Source of the DNA: Mixophyes australis
Lineage: Eukaryota; Chordata; Amphibia; Anura; Limnodynastidae
Direction of reading: 5' to 3'
Assembly: GCA_036250195.1 (NCBI GenBank)
Contig: JAVHZZ010000004.1
Span: 318,183,706 to 318,247,705 of the forward strand
DNA: 64,000 nucleotides
Shown here piece by piece: positions 12,535-23,310 of the stretch. The stretch's first letter is position 1, and every line of letters starts with the position of its first letter. The position numbers were made by a program, and so were the translations under genes. The notes under the pieces were generated by a model. The model did not search any database and was not told where the DNA came from. It was given only the letters and a program-made list of their open reading frames with translations.

Positions 12535-14194
12535 GTAGCAGCTGGTAGATCCTTACCTGTGAATTTGCTGACTCCTGTTCCTCCATATGTGTAATGAGTG
12601 CTGTGGGTGTGATACTTAGCTATGATGTCACAGTCCAACACCATACTCCAAAGAATAGAAGATGCAACTTGCCCTCACTCCACACTTGGCAAGAAGTGGT
12701 GGTGAGGCCTGGAGTGCCCATAACCTATGCTCCGGGCCTGTTTACAATGTTGGGGTTATCGGTTCAATTCTGTCCAAAGTCCTATCTCTGTGAAGTTTCT
12801 ATGTTCTCTGCAAGTTAAGTGCTCCATTTTCTCCCATACTCTAAAAAACATACTGATAGGTTAATTGATTTCTGATGATATTAACCCTGATGTGTGTGTT
12901 CCTTAATCTTATTTCACCATTTAAATGACTACATGTTCAACCCCCATTTTAGGGGGAGATTCAACTGTCAGCGATATGTCGCATGGACATCACAGTGAAA
13001 TCCAGCTATGCAGATTGTCGGCAATTAAGGTAGACATCTCCACTAGTTTTTCTGCACACCTCTATGTAGTGCGAGAAAAAACGAGCAGAGATTCTTGCCA
13101 TAACATCAATGCAAGGTCTCTCTATGGACGTTCCATAGACACTTTACACCAAATTGAATCTCCTCCTTAGATTTGTTCTCAGCATCACTGAAGAAAATAA
13201 AATAACTTTACCATTTATGATGTGAATAGTACTTTTGTATTTGATGTGAATAGTACTTTTGCTGTATAGAATACTTAGTTGTATTGCTTATTGTTTGGCC
13301 CAATTTTTATTTCTCTTGTGTGATTAAAGTACAAATAAAGTACAGCATCTTCTTGACACCTTGGAATCTCCATATTATGTGCCTTGTTTAGAGTTAGGAG
13401 CAAAGCAAAAAAGGAAACAATTGTCTCTTGGAAAAACCATATTGAAATGTAAGAAGCGGAATGCATTTATTTTTCTGCATGCAGGGATAATACTGGCTGC
13501 TTTGCATGTAGCTCACAAACACTGGACAGCTGTGTTTTTACACTGCAATTTCGAGATAAACTAAGTCACACCCTCTCCCAACTCTAAATCTGCCCACACA
13601 TTTTAAATTTGACCCCGACCCCCTCATCCCCAGGTACAAACTTGCTCATTTCTAAATGAAACCCTATAGCACAATCATCCATTACTTACAATAACTACAT
13701 AAAACAAGAAAAAAAGAAAAGGACTAATTGTGAAATTGATGAATTTAACAACATACAACTTAAATGTAAAGTATATATTTGTGTATTTGTTTTTATTGAA
13801 TGAAGTTAAATAGCTGAGGCTTCGCAGCAGGTGGTAAAATTGTATAGAGAGCTTGCAGCAACTCCCAAAACCTGTTCTCGCACTGAGAAAACACAATCAC
13901 AATAATTTGTGTCCATTGTTGGGCACTGTCACATTAATTTAATTCAACAATTTGCTGATATTTGTGGACAATGATAATTATATTACTTGTCTAGATTTAA
14001 GCATGTTGTTAACAAAATGTAAAAACTATTTTATTTACACTTTTTACATTTTTAGCTTATGCAAGCAATTTAGTCAACTAGTGCATATGTGTGTCTGTAA
14101 CACACTTGAGAGAAAACATGATTGTTGCCTATTGTTTCATTTGATTTTAAAATGTGTGTGCCTGTAACCATTTCATTGTCAAGGAAAAGAGTAA
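12535..14194. other. No gene recognised; MITE fragment inside
   Basis: Short frames only. Positions 13,485-13,660 match the middle of the foldback MITE family at 63,577-63,885 (shared order: TAGCTCACAAACA-like, ACACTGCAATTT-like, CTAAATCTGCCCACACATTTTAAATTT-like). An exact short repeat GATGTGAATAGTACTTTT occurs twice at 13,218-13,260. Positions 12,540-12,660 share a diverged repeat with 24,930-25,060. Confidence 0.5.
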
Positions 14195-14300
14195 GGGGTA
14201 TATTTACTAAGCTGCGGGTTTGAAAAAGTGGGGATGTTGCCTATAGCAACCAATCAGATTCTAGCTTTTATTTATTTAGTACTTTCTAGAATATAAAGAG
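14195..14300 (+). mobile_element. Half of a foldback MITE
   Basis: GGGGTATATTTACTAAGCTG followed by GATGTTGCCTATAGCAACC and CAGATTCTAG is the left arm of the palindromic MITE present complete at 60,054-60,229. The right arm is absent; the hAT fragment starts where it should be. Confidence 0.75.
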
Positions 14301-14843
14301 TCTAGAATATAAATAAACACTGTCACTAACAGAATGCTCACGATTAGACATACCACTGGTGGATGGACTCTCCCCAGGGATTGGTGTCATTTCTGATTCA
14401 GAGCATACATTATCCTTTAATGCCTTACTGTTTTCTTGCAGCTCGGCTTTCACGCGTAACAGTACTTGTACACCACTTTTAGACTCCAAATTACTTGGTT
14501 TTGCTTTGTCACGAGTGTCCGTACAAGAAAAAGGCTCAGTAACATTTTTTGATCTGCCACTAATAGAAAGAGGCGAAGGCCTCATTCTTTCTTTGCCACT
14601 GTGTGTGTAGAATGGCATGTTGGCAATTTTATTTTTATCGGCAGTTAACTTTTCCTTAGTTACACTTCTTTTGCGCTTCAACGCAGTAATTTTTTTTTGG
14701 GGGTGTGTTTTATTGACTGATTTCAAAAGACTGTGTAGTTTGACATCGCCTTTCCCAGATGACGTACTGGGAACACTACCATCAGGACTGGTGACAGAAC
14801 CTGGTTGCTGATTCTGCTCATATGTGGACTGCTTAGAATCCAT
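14286..14843 (-). pseudogene. hAT element 5' coding exon (N-terminal region)
   Basis: An open minus-strand frame of 185 codons begins M-D-S-K-Q-S. It is low-complexity, Ser/Lys/Thr-rich and basic, with K-I-A-N-M-P-F-Y near residue 72. The homologous start M-D-S-Q-Q is recognisable in the hAT derivative at 57,170 (plus strand), with the same landmarks (N-P-S-T-S-S, I-A-N-M-P-F-Y, G-K-E-R-M). The last third (E-N-S-K-A-L, S-E-M-T-P-I-P) matches 30,842-30,945, upstream of the BED region of the 5-kb hAT copy. So this is the N-terminal part of the same hAT transposase. The final residues run into the adjoining MITE scrap. The rest of the transposase is missing. Its role is unknown; it may be a nuclear-targeting or partner region. 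Confidence 0.7.
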
Positions 14844-14869
14844 TATGAGCCCAACGCAGTTGTAGTGCT

Positions 14870-15360
14870 ACAAATTGTTTTAGATACTGCTGACAAATAT
14901 GACTTTTGACAGCCACAAAAATTAATGCAAAAGAATGGGGGACACCCCAAAAGCACTTGGAGTGCTAAATATAATTTTTTTAGACTGCTGAAAAATAGTA
15001 CTTTTGACAGCCAGAAATATTAATGCAAAAGAATGGGGGACACCCCAAAAGCACCTGGGAGTGCTAAAAATTATTTTTAAGATTGCTGATAAACAGGACT
15101 TTTGACAGCCATAAATATCAATGCAAAAGAATGGGGGACACCCCAAAAGCACTTGGGAGTGCTAAATATTATATTTTAAGTCTGCTGACAGATAGGATTT
15201 TTGACAGCCACAAATATTAATGCAAAAGAATGGGGGACACCCCAACAGCACTTGGGAGTGCTAAAAATTATATTTTAAGTCTGCTGACAGATAGGACTTT
15301 TGACAGCCAGAAATATTAATGCAAAAGAATGGGGGACAACCCAAAAGCACTTGTAGTACC
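14870..15360. repeat. hAT subterminal tandem array, ~98-bp unit x5
   Basis: GACACCCCAAAAGCACTTG recurs at about 14,940, 15,039, 15,137, 15,236 and 15,335, so the unit is 98-99 bp. Each unit also holds ACTTTTGACAGCCA. A related array (about 104 bp, five units) lies at the same place in the 26.7-31.7 kb hAT copy, so the array is a structural part of the element between its 5' terminus and the coding exon. Confidence 0.9.
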
Positions 15361-15712
15361 AAACATTGAAAAAAAGACTCCTCTATCCTCCTCTCTTCTC
15401 TATCAATTGTAATCAGAATTGTACTCAGAATTGTACTCAGAATTGTATTCTCTGTCCCTGCTCTAATCAGCCTGTGACTACACCCTGCTCTCTCCCTCTG
15501 TCATATGGCGATGGATTGCTGTGGAGGCAGGTATTTATAATTTTCAAGTATCTCGAGAACCGAGCCCTGAGATCCGACGATGTCACAATGACGTTCGGCC
15601 TCGATTTTGAATCTGAGCGGATGGGAGAATACAGAGCCTGCTCGGCTCGGTACTCGGATAGGCAAAGTTTGGGTGGGTTCGGTTCTCGGGGAACCGAGCC
15701 CGTCCATCTCTA
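15361..15712 (-). mobile_element. hAT 5' terminus with TIR
   Basis: The minus strand reads TAGAGATGGACGGGCTCGG from 15,712 inward, followed by a palindromic GGTTCCCCGAGAACC block. The matching end occurs at 31,736. A TATA-like sequence (TATTTATAA, plus-strand 15,532-15,540) lies inside. The element's other end has been lost near 14,300, so no target duplication can be paired. Confidence 0.75.
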
Positions 15713-15942
15713 ATATTAAGAGACCTGCAACTGTATATCTGTATAAATGCATGTATACCACCATATACATATACAACTGTGTATAAAACTGCATAAACCT
15801 GCATTCAATTGTTATTGCCTGCTGTACCTCAAAGTATATCAACTGTGAGTACCTGCATATATTTTCATCTGTTATTAAATGTTCAATAAACAGAAAACTG
15901 TTTAAGTTCAAAAGCATTGTGGCATAACATCCATATTAACAC
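15713..15942 (+). other. Possible copia LTR end
   Basis: This short segment between two hAT units has a TATAAA (15,742 area) and an AATAAA near 15,882, then runs to GGCATAACATCCATATTAACA. Once the hAT insertion is removed it joins directly to the leader of the copia element at 17,885. It could be the 3' part of the copia LTR. No second LTR is available to confirm this. Confidence 0.35.
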
Positions 15943-16149
15943 TAGAGATGAGCGGGCTCGGATTTCGCTAATCCGAGCCCACCCGAACAGTGCGGATCCG
16001 ACGGGATCCGAGCACAGTTCGGGAACTTCCGGGCGCCAAATGAAGCCAAACCGAGGCGTCGGATCTCGCGAGACTTGGATCTCATAAATGCCCCGCTCGC
16101 GGCCGCCATCTTCATTCTCCCTGTGGTTAGTGAAGAGGGAGGTTGATGT

Positions 16150-16350
16150 GCTCTGTCCTGCTGATAACTTTACTAAAGTGGTGCTTTGTCCTGCTGAGTG
16201 AATTAGTAGTTTGTCCAGTGCTCTGTCCTGCTGATTTATTTAGTCTAGTGGTGCTTTGTCCTGCTGAGTGCAGTAGTACTTTTTCCAGTGCTCTGTCCTG
16301 CTGATTCCAGTGGTCCTTTGGCCATTGTCTGTGCTGCTGAGTCCAGTGGT
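16150..16350 (+). repeat. Short tandem repeats around TGTCCTGCTGA
   Basis: The motif GTCCTGCTGA followed by a CAGTGGTGCTTT- or CAGTGCTC-like stretch recurs about every 20-50 bp. It lies inside the 1.93-kb hAT element. Confidence 0.75.
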
Positions 16351-16524
16351 GCTTTTGACCTGTATTTGTTTCTGATAAGTCCATATCAATTTGTTATTTA
16401 GCCAAAAATCTTTTAAAAAATTTAAAAAAAATCTCCAAAAAAAAATAAATAAATAAAAAAAATATATAAAAAAATAATTGAAAAAGTATAAAAATATTAT
16501 AGAGCAATATATTCTTGCAGTCCC

Positions 16525-17195
16525 AAAATAGAGGACCTGCCATTTAGATTACTACGTTCATTATTTCTGTAGTTTCAAAAAATAGGAACTGCCAGTTCTA
16601 TTACTACAGTCATTGTTTGTGTAGCTCCAAAAAATAGGAACTGCCAGTTCTATTACTACGGTCATTGTTTGTGTAGTTCCAAAAAATAGGAACTGCCAGT
16701 TCTATTACTACAGTCATTGTTTGTGTAGTTCCAAAAAATAGGAACTGCCAGTTCTATTACTACGTTCATTGTTTGTGTAGTTCCAAAAAATAGGAACTGC
16801 CAGTTCTATTACTACAGTCATTGTTTGTGTAGTTCCAAAAAATAGGAACTGCCAGTTCTATTACTACGGTCATTGTTTGTGTAGTTCCAAAAAATAGAAA
16901 CTGCCAGTTCTATTACTACAGTCATTGTTTTTGTAATTCCAAAAAGGAGTAACTGCCGATTCTAATAATACTTTCTTTCTTTCAGTAGTTCCAAAAAATA
17001 GTAACTTCCATTTATATTACTACGTTCTTTGTTTTTGTAGTTACAAAAAAGAGGAACTGCCATTTTTATTACTACGTTCTTTCTTTCTGTAGTTCCAAAA
17101 AAGAGGAACTGCCATTTTTATTACTACGTTCTTTCTTTCTGCAGTTCAAAAAAATAGTAACTTCCATTTATATTACTACGTTAAGAGGAACTGCG
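16525..17195 (+). repeat. 52-53-bp minisatellite, ~12 units
   Basis: The unit core is TAGTTCCAAAAAATAGGAAC followed by TGCCAGTTCTATTACTAC. The first seven or so units are nearly identical; the last four or five are more diverged (CATTTTTATTACTACG). Each unit has an internal GTTCC/GGAAC dyad. The gradient suggests recent expansion at the left. Confidence 0.92.
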
Positions 17196-17238
17196 GTCTT
17201 AACATCTATGTTGGTTTTAGACGTCCATCCGGTGTCCG

Positions 17239-17577
17239 CCATCTGTGCAGTGGAATTCAGACCTGTTGAGGGTGATATATCGTGGCCCCGGTACCAAATT
17301 GGGTACCGGGGCCACTCCACTACGCAGTCCAGATAGATGCGTATCAGATATTAAACTACATTCAGTGTTGGGGGCAAATCCAAAAATAATTAAAATGCAC
17401 TGTCATGATCGAAAACAAAAGGTATTGACACGCTAGAACTCCACCCTCTATATGCTGCAGAGAATGGAGGAGCAGCCATATGTGCAGTGGAATTGAGACC
17501 AGTTGGAGGAGGTATTGTGGCCCCGGTACCAAATTGGGTACCGGGGCCACTTCACTACGCAGTCCAGAAAGCTACCG
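17239..17577. repeat. Duplicated block with perfect 14-bp hairpin
   Basis: Two copies about 236 bp apart (from 17,239 and 17,475) each contain GTGGCCCCGGTACC, a 6-nt loop, and its exact complement (arms 17,282-17,295/17,302-17,315 and 17,517-17,530/17,537-17,550). Both copies have kept the hairpin without a mismatch. Confidence 0.9.
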
Positions 17578-17884
17578 CGGTGCAACGTTTTGGACTAAAA
17601 AGAATATTGTGAGGTGTTCAGAATAGACTGGAAATTAGTGGAAATGATTGTTATTGAATGTTATTGAGGTTAATAATAGCGTAGGAGTGTAAAAAAACCA
17701 AAATAATGTATTTTAGCGCTTTTTATGCTTTTTTAAAAATAAATCAGAACCCAAAACCCTAAATCAGAACCAAAACCTTTCGTCAGGTGTTTTGGCAAAA
17801 CAAATCAGAACCCAAAACCTCAAGCTAATCAGAACCCAAAACCCAAAACACTAAAAATGCCCGGTGCACACCCCTAATTAACAC

Positions 17885-18069
17885 CACTGGCACCTTTAAT
17901 TACATCAGAAGGTATAATCAACAGGTTATGAGCTCACACCGTGTGTTAATGTAAATGCTTAAATGTAAATAACGGTAACAGAAGTACAAAAGAATAAAAG
18001 GAAGCTGATATACTACAGAGTAGTCCTTTATTCGGCACACAAAGAAAAATGCACAGCACAGGCACCAGT
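17885..18069 (+). other. Copia leader / flank
   Basis: Non-coding sequence between the right target duplication of the hAT element and the copia gag ATG. No clear primer-binding site could be assigned. Confidence 0.4.
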
Positions 18070-20272
18070 ATGAACTTTGCTAAGTTAAATGGTTCTGAGA
18101 ATTATGCAGTGTGGAAATTTGCAATGCAAATGCAATGAATGCGGGAAAAGTTGTGGAAAGTCACAGTAAATCCAGACGCCAGACCAAATGCTGATGAGGT
18201 GAATAGGGCCATGGGCACCATTGGCTTAGCTGTAGATCAGCACGTGTATTCTATCATTAATGATAAAGATTCAGCAATTGAGATGTGGACTGCTCTGGAA
18301 AATGCATATGAGGACAAAGGTCTGATGAGAGGGATAAACTTGAGGTATACACTGTACGGGATTAATTTAAATACTTGTGAGAACATGGATGAGTACATAG
18401 ACATAATGCAGTCAATATACCAGCAATTGGCATCTGTGGAAGCACAGGTGGATGAAAAGGAATCGCAATGGCGATGCTACAGAATCTCACACCAGAGTAT
18501 GATTTCCTAGTAATAGTTTTGGAGTCTAACAATACCAAGTTAACGACAGACACCGTGAGAGCTAAGCTGCTGCAGATCAAACAGAGAATTCTTGTCGAGG
18601 TAAATGCTGAGAGTACCGCTTTACTCACAAAAAGTGCAAAGTCCAAGAAGTCCAAGTATAAATGCTTCATATGTCATAAGATGGAGCACAAGGCACCTGA
18701 ATGTAGGCTGAAAGTTTCAAGTGGTGTTCAACAGAAGAAGCGTGAAAAACCTAATGAGTCGGCATTGAATGTAGCAGATAGTCATAACAAGGACTGCTGG
18801 TATATGGACTCAGGGGCCACAAGACATTTTAGCTGCAATCAGGAATAGTTCAGCTCATTGAAACCATGTGATCCTATTTCAGTAAAAGGAATTGGAGATA
18901 AAGTTCTTATTGCATCGAAAGTCGAGACAATCACAGTTTGCCTAAGAATAAAAGGTGAGATTGTCACTACAGACATCCAACACGTCCTGTATGTACCAGA
19001 TTTGGGAACCAACCTTATTGCTATAAGTATCCTTGAGAGAAAAGCGAACAAAGTCCAATTCACAAAGGGCAAATGTGTGGTTTAAAAACAGAGAGGTACT
19101 GTAAATGCAACAACAACCCGGTGTAACTAACTTTATATCCTAGACACCGAAGAATGTCATGCAACGGCGACTTCAGGCACCAATCAATCAATGGAGCTGT
19201 GGCATGACATTCTTCGGTGTCTAGGATATAAAGTTGGTTACACCGAGTTGCTCTTGCGATTACAGTACCTCTCTGGTTTTGAACAACACAACTGGGACAC
19301 AACAATGTACAGAAACTCACTGATGGGATGGTGACAGGCATCACTGTGAGAAGCTCTGAGAGACCAACATGTGAGAAGCGTATAAAGGGTAAGCAAACTC
19401 GTTGCCTCTTTCCCAAATCAGCAACTAGGGCTGAAGCTCCGCTAGCTCTAATGTATATTGATGTGTGTGGTCCAATGGAGGTGAAATCGGCCACTGGATA
19501 CATATACTTTCTTGACACTCATTGATGACCCCACTAAGATGACATTTGTCTACTTCATAAGAGCTAAGAGTGGAGTCATAGAGAAAATTGTGGAATACAA
19601 GAGCCTTGTAGAGACTTAAATGGGTCTGAAACTAAATGTCTTGAGATCCGACAATGGCGGAGAATACAACAACAGGAATTTAGCAGAATTCTTAAGAAAA
19701 TATGACACACAGCATCAACTGACAATTACCTACACACCAGAAGAGAACGGTGTGAGTGAATGAGCTAACAGAACAATTGTTGAGCGAGCACGGACTATTT
19801 TGAATGATGCACGTCTGGAAAACAGTTTTTGGGCAGAAGCAGTGTCCACTGCAGTCTACCCTAAAAACTAAGCGCCCACAGTAGCTGTGAAAAGTAAAAT
19901 GTCACTGGAGGAGTGGTCCGATAAAAAGTCAAGTGTCAATCATCTCCGTGTATACATCTGTAAGACGTTTGCACATATTCCTAAAGAAAAGCGAAGAAAG
20001 TTAGATTCCAAAACAATGGAGTGTGTCATGCTTGAGTACTGCCAACAGAGTAAAGGATTCAGACTTTGGGACATTAACAACAAACGTCTAATCAAATCCA
20101 GAGATGTGGTGTTTCACGAAAACACGCCACCAAGTAGAGTAGTGTAACAGCAACCACAAGAAAAATTACACTCGATGTTCAGCCAGCAGAAAGCATGTCT
20201 GAGTCAGAAAATGTAATTGCGGATACCCAACTGGAAAACAGTAGTTCTATTAGCAGTAACAAAGGTATTCCC
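18070..20272 (+). pseudogene. Ty1/copia gag-pol remnant
   Basis: The gag ATG at 18,070 opens M-N-F-A-K-L-N-G, the usual copia start, with an early stop, and the reading continues through an open stretch to 18,510 (A-L-E-N-A-Y-E-D-K-G). A zinc knuckle lies near 18,662-18,702 (C-F-I-C-x4-H). The protease motif D-S-G-A-T (W-Y-M-D-S-G) is at about 18,805. The integrase core has D (Y-I-D-V-C-G-P) near 19,455, the second D (R-S-D-N-G-G-E) near 19,650 and E (P-E-E-N-G-V) near 19,740. The C-terminal integrase part (S-L-E-E-W-S) runs at 19,900-20,145. No reverse transcriptase remains; an LTR-like segment replaces it at 20,273. Many stops. The region between protease and integrase is rearranged (see inverted duplication). 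Confidence 0.88.
19080..19284. repeat. 83-bp inverted duplication inside copia
   Basis: Arms 19,080-19,162 and 19,202-19,284 are near-perfect reverse complements (about ten mismatches by eye) around a 39-nt loop. The left arm is in its natural coding orientation (pre-integrase segment L-Y-I-L-D-T-E-E-C-H). The right arm is the same DNA in reverse, sitting just where the zinc-binding L-G-H segment should follow. Confidence 0.9.
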
Positions 20273-21190
20273 TGTCACAAATCAGGGTCTTAGTCTTTTT
20301 TACACTGCTTAGCGCTACCATATCACCGTACATTTTTTTTTTGGTTGAATGCAGCATTCTATCCAGGGACAAGAGTGACTTCTGTCTGCAGTACTGGAGG
20401 CTGCCATCTTGGGTGAGACATTTGCTAAACATCCTGCTCAGTCTGAACACCTGATCTCATCACCAATTATCCTCCTCTACAGACTATAAGAGTCTCCTCC
20501 TACAGTATGCTGCTGTATACAGATTTCAACCATTTACCCTCTGAGTGAATTCAGCCTCATCCTGTTTCTGAAACATGGACTTAAACCATTTACTCTCTGA
20601 GTTAGTTTAGCTTAATCCTGTTTACTTTTGTATGAATTTCAAACCATTAACCCTTTGTGTGAATTCAGCTTCACTCTGCTTGCTGATATAAAGGCTTTGG
20701 CTATTTATTCCTCGTGTGGATTCACCTTCATTCTATCTGCTCATGTACAGTTTCCAGCTGTTACCTTCTGTGTGGATCCTCCTCTCATCAATCTATTCCT
20801 GCCTCTCTTACTGGCTATCTGGGGTGGTAGGTTGTTGTTTTGAGTCATCCACTTTCTGGAGCAATCTATGTGTCTTGGGGTACCAACTTTCAGTTCCAGG
20901 CCTACCTCAGATTCTGAGTTGTCCAGGGCCAGCTCCAGGCTTATTCTGTTCAGGAAGTTGCCAGCCTCTGTATAGTTTCTGCCTGAGTTCTGAGTCTTAC
21001 CAGTCCAAGTTGAAGTACTATAGTCCTCTGAGTTTCTGTGTTCTTGGCGGTATTGAGTCTCTGGTTGTGGGGTCAGGTCCTCCCTGTTCCCACATCCAGG
21101 TTTCAGTCCATCAGGTCCAGATTCAAGTCATTTATTCCAGTACAGAGTACACTCCAGCATTCTTCCTAATGTCTGATATAAGGGAATAGA
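20273..21190 (+). mobile_element. LTR-like segment, truncated
   Basis: It begins TGTCACAAATC and has a CTATAAGAG promoter motif at about 20,483, laid out like the solo LTRs in this window (CTATAAGAGTCTCCTCCT). A tandem array of about 60-bp units follows (20,521-20,790). It stops without a CA end where the minus-strand gypsy begins, so the 3' end is missing. Its family differs from the three solo LTRs. Confidence 0.5.
20521..20790 (+). repeat. ~60-bp tandem repeat, 4-5 diverged units
   Basis: Units carry the order TTTCAAACCATT, ACCCTCTGAGTGAATTCAG, CTTCATCCTGTTT and recur about every 60 bp, with growing divergence to the right. Confidence 0.8.
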
Positions 21191-21194
21191 GGTA

Positions 21195-23140
21195 CCCCTA
21201 GGAGCAAGATGTGCCCAATTTAACAATTTGCTGCGCAAATGAATGTCAACAAAGGAACGCCCAACTGGAGGAGATTTGATTTAGGATTCAAAGTCAAAGG
21301 AGTCAAAGCCAAAATCTTCTCAGGATTAATAATGTGTTTGACGGGCATGGAAGTGTTGGAATCAGAGGGATCAAAGGAAGTGAGAGGGCATCAGCCCTAA
21401 AATTCTTGGAACTCGGCTGGAACCGACTGAAGAATAGAGTCCAACAGGCTTGCTAGGAATTTAAGCATTGAGCGGATTGTAAATAGATGAGGTTTTTATG
21501 ATCAGTGAATACAGTGACCAAAAAGCCGGCCCCCTCCAGTAAGTAGCGTCTTCTTCCAATGCAAGTTTAATATCTAGGAGTTCCTTCTGTCCAATACCAT
21601 AATTAGATTCAGTGGAGGAAATTTTTTGGGAGAAAAAACCACAGGGTCTGAGGGTACTGGAGGAATTATTTAGGGACAGAACAGCCTACAGAAGAGGCGT
21701 CAACCTCCAAAAAGAAGGTTTTATGTAAGTCAGGCTGGTTCAAGGTAGGAGCCAAGGAAAAAGCTTCTTTGATAGACATAAATGCAAGGACTGCTTCATT
21801 TGACCAAGACTTGACTTGGCCTCCCTTACGTGTGAGCGAGATAATGGGAGTAATAAGGGTAGAAAATCCCTGAATAAATTGACGGTTGTAATTTGTGAAG
21901 CCAATGAAGTGTTAAGTAGCTTTTAACCCTGCCGGCTGGGGCCAGTCAAGGATGGCCTTCACTTTATCTGGGTCCATTTGGAGACCAGATCCGAACACAA
22001 TGTATCCCAGAAAGTGTACCTGGAATTGATAAATGAGGCACTTTTCTATTTTGCAATTTAAATGATTCTCCCGTAAGTGGAGAAAACTTCTTTCACTTGG
22101 GCATGGTGGGAAGATAGGTCCTGGGAAAATTTTAATGTATCATCTAAATAGACCACCACAGACTGATACAACAGATCCCGGAAGATCTCCTTCACAAATT
22201 CTTGGAATACGGCTGGAGCGTTACATAGCCCCAAGGGCATTACAAGGTACTCGTAGTGGCCATCTCTAGTGTTGAACATCTTCCATTCGTCCCCCTTCCT
22301 AATCCTGATTAGGTTGTAGGTGCTCCTAAGGTCCAATTGTGTGAAGATTTGAGCTCCACGCATAGGATCGAACAGCTCAGGGATGAGGGGAAGAGGATAC
22401 CTTTTTTTACCGTGATGGCATTGAGCTTGAGATAGTCAATGCATGGTCTGAGGGACCCATCTTTCTTCTTTACATAAAAGAAACCTGAGCCAGCAGCAGA
22501 AGATGATTTGCGGATAAATCTTCGTTTGAGGTTTTCAGAGACGTATTCAGACATAGCCTGAGTCTCAGGTATGGATAATGGAAATACCCTGCCCCAAGGG
22601 ATGCTTTTGCCTGGAACTGGATCATTGGGGCAGTCTCAAGGATGGCAAGGAGGAAGTGATTTCGCAGCCACTTTGCTAAAAACATTGAGGAATTCAGAGT
22701 AGACCTTGGGGAGAAGATCATAGGAGGAGGTAGTCCGACAGGAAATGACCGAATCACCGCACGTGACAGGTGTCAAACAACGTGACTTACAAGAAGAGGT
22801 AACCTGAGCATGATGCCAATAGAATTGAGGAGAATGTGTCATCAGCCAGGGTAGACCCAAAATAATAGGGTTGATGGATTGCGGGAGAACCAGAAATTTA
22901 ATCCATTCTGAATGGAGAGCCTCTACCATCGGTTGCACAGGAACGGTGCTGCAGGTGATTGAGCCATTAGAGACTCGATTTCCATATACTGCGGTGAACG
23001 ACAGCAGTTGAGGTAAAGGTGTAGTACTCAAACAGAGCTGAGAGAACAAATCGGAAGATATGTGGTTCCCCGTGGATCCCGAGTCCTTGAAGGCAGACAG
23101 AGGTTGAGGACCAGCAGATGAAAAGAGAATAATAGATATG
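21195..23140 (-). pseudogene. Ty3/gypsy pol remnant (PR, RT, RNase H)
   Basis: Read on the minus strand. A protease active-site segment (F-K-D-S-G-S-T-G-N) lies near 23,070-23,095, continuing with I-L-G-L-P-W-L. RT begins about 22,555: [18 protein letters not shown], then T-Q-L-D-L-R and the palm motif Y-L-D-D near 22,150. The connection (G-Y-I-V near 22,000) and RNase H (T-D-H-K-N-L-type segment near 21,495) follow. The reading fades at the start of integrase near 21,200, where an unrelated plus-strand LTR-like segment abuts. Frames are broken several times. The chromovirus-like layout (YxDD, D-S-G protease) is clear. Same element as the gag listed next. Confidence 0.88.
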
Positions 23141-23310
23141 AGATTATCAGATTACTTTTGGGAACAGGGAGAGGAGGACTGGAATCCTAGGCTGACCTCA
23201 CTGCAATCGCCTAGGAGTTGGCGTCAATCCCGTTCTTCAGGAGATAGTCATGAAAGAGGTGCAAGACGCGGGAAGGATCGGCGACCACAATCCTCCTCCT
23301 GGGTGCATTC

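Larger units (their letters stand above)
15943..17876 (+). mobile_element. Non-autonomous hAT element, 1.93 kb, with TSD
   Basis: The ends are TAGAGATG (left) and the inverted TAGGGGTG (right, read CACCCCTA). Both are flanked by the perfect 8-bp duplication ATTAACAC (15,935-15,942 and 17,877-17,884), the hAT signature. The left end continues AGCGGGCTCGG and a CpG-rich promoter-like block ending TCATAAATGCC; the right end is rich in CAAAACC-type repeats. Both features are shared with the other hAT copies in the window. It has no transposase; the interior is almost entirely minisatellites. It was inserted just upstream of the copia gag. Confidence 0.9.

Noticed and set aside
14870..15360. Regularly spaced repeats that could be taken for a CRISPR array
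   Set aside because: Units are about 98 bp and repeat along their whole length with no unique spacers; the setting is a eukaryotic hAT element.
17690..17870. AAACCC-rich stretch as interstitial telomere repeat
   Set aside because: Units are irregular CAGAACCCAAAACC, not TTAGGG/CCCTAA; they are the right end of the hAT family.
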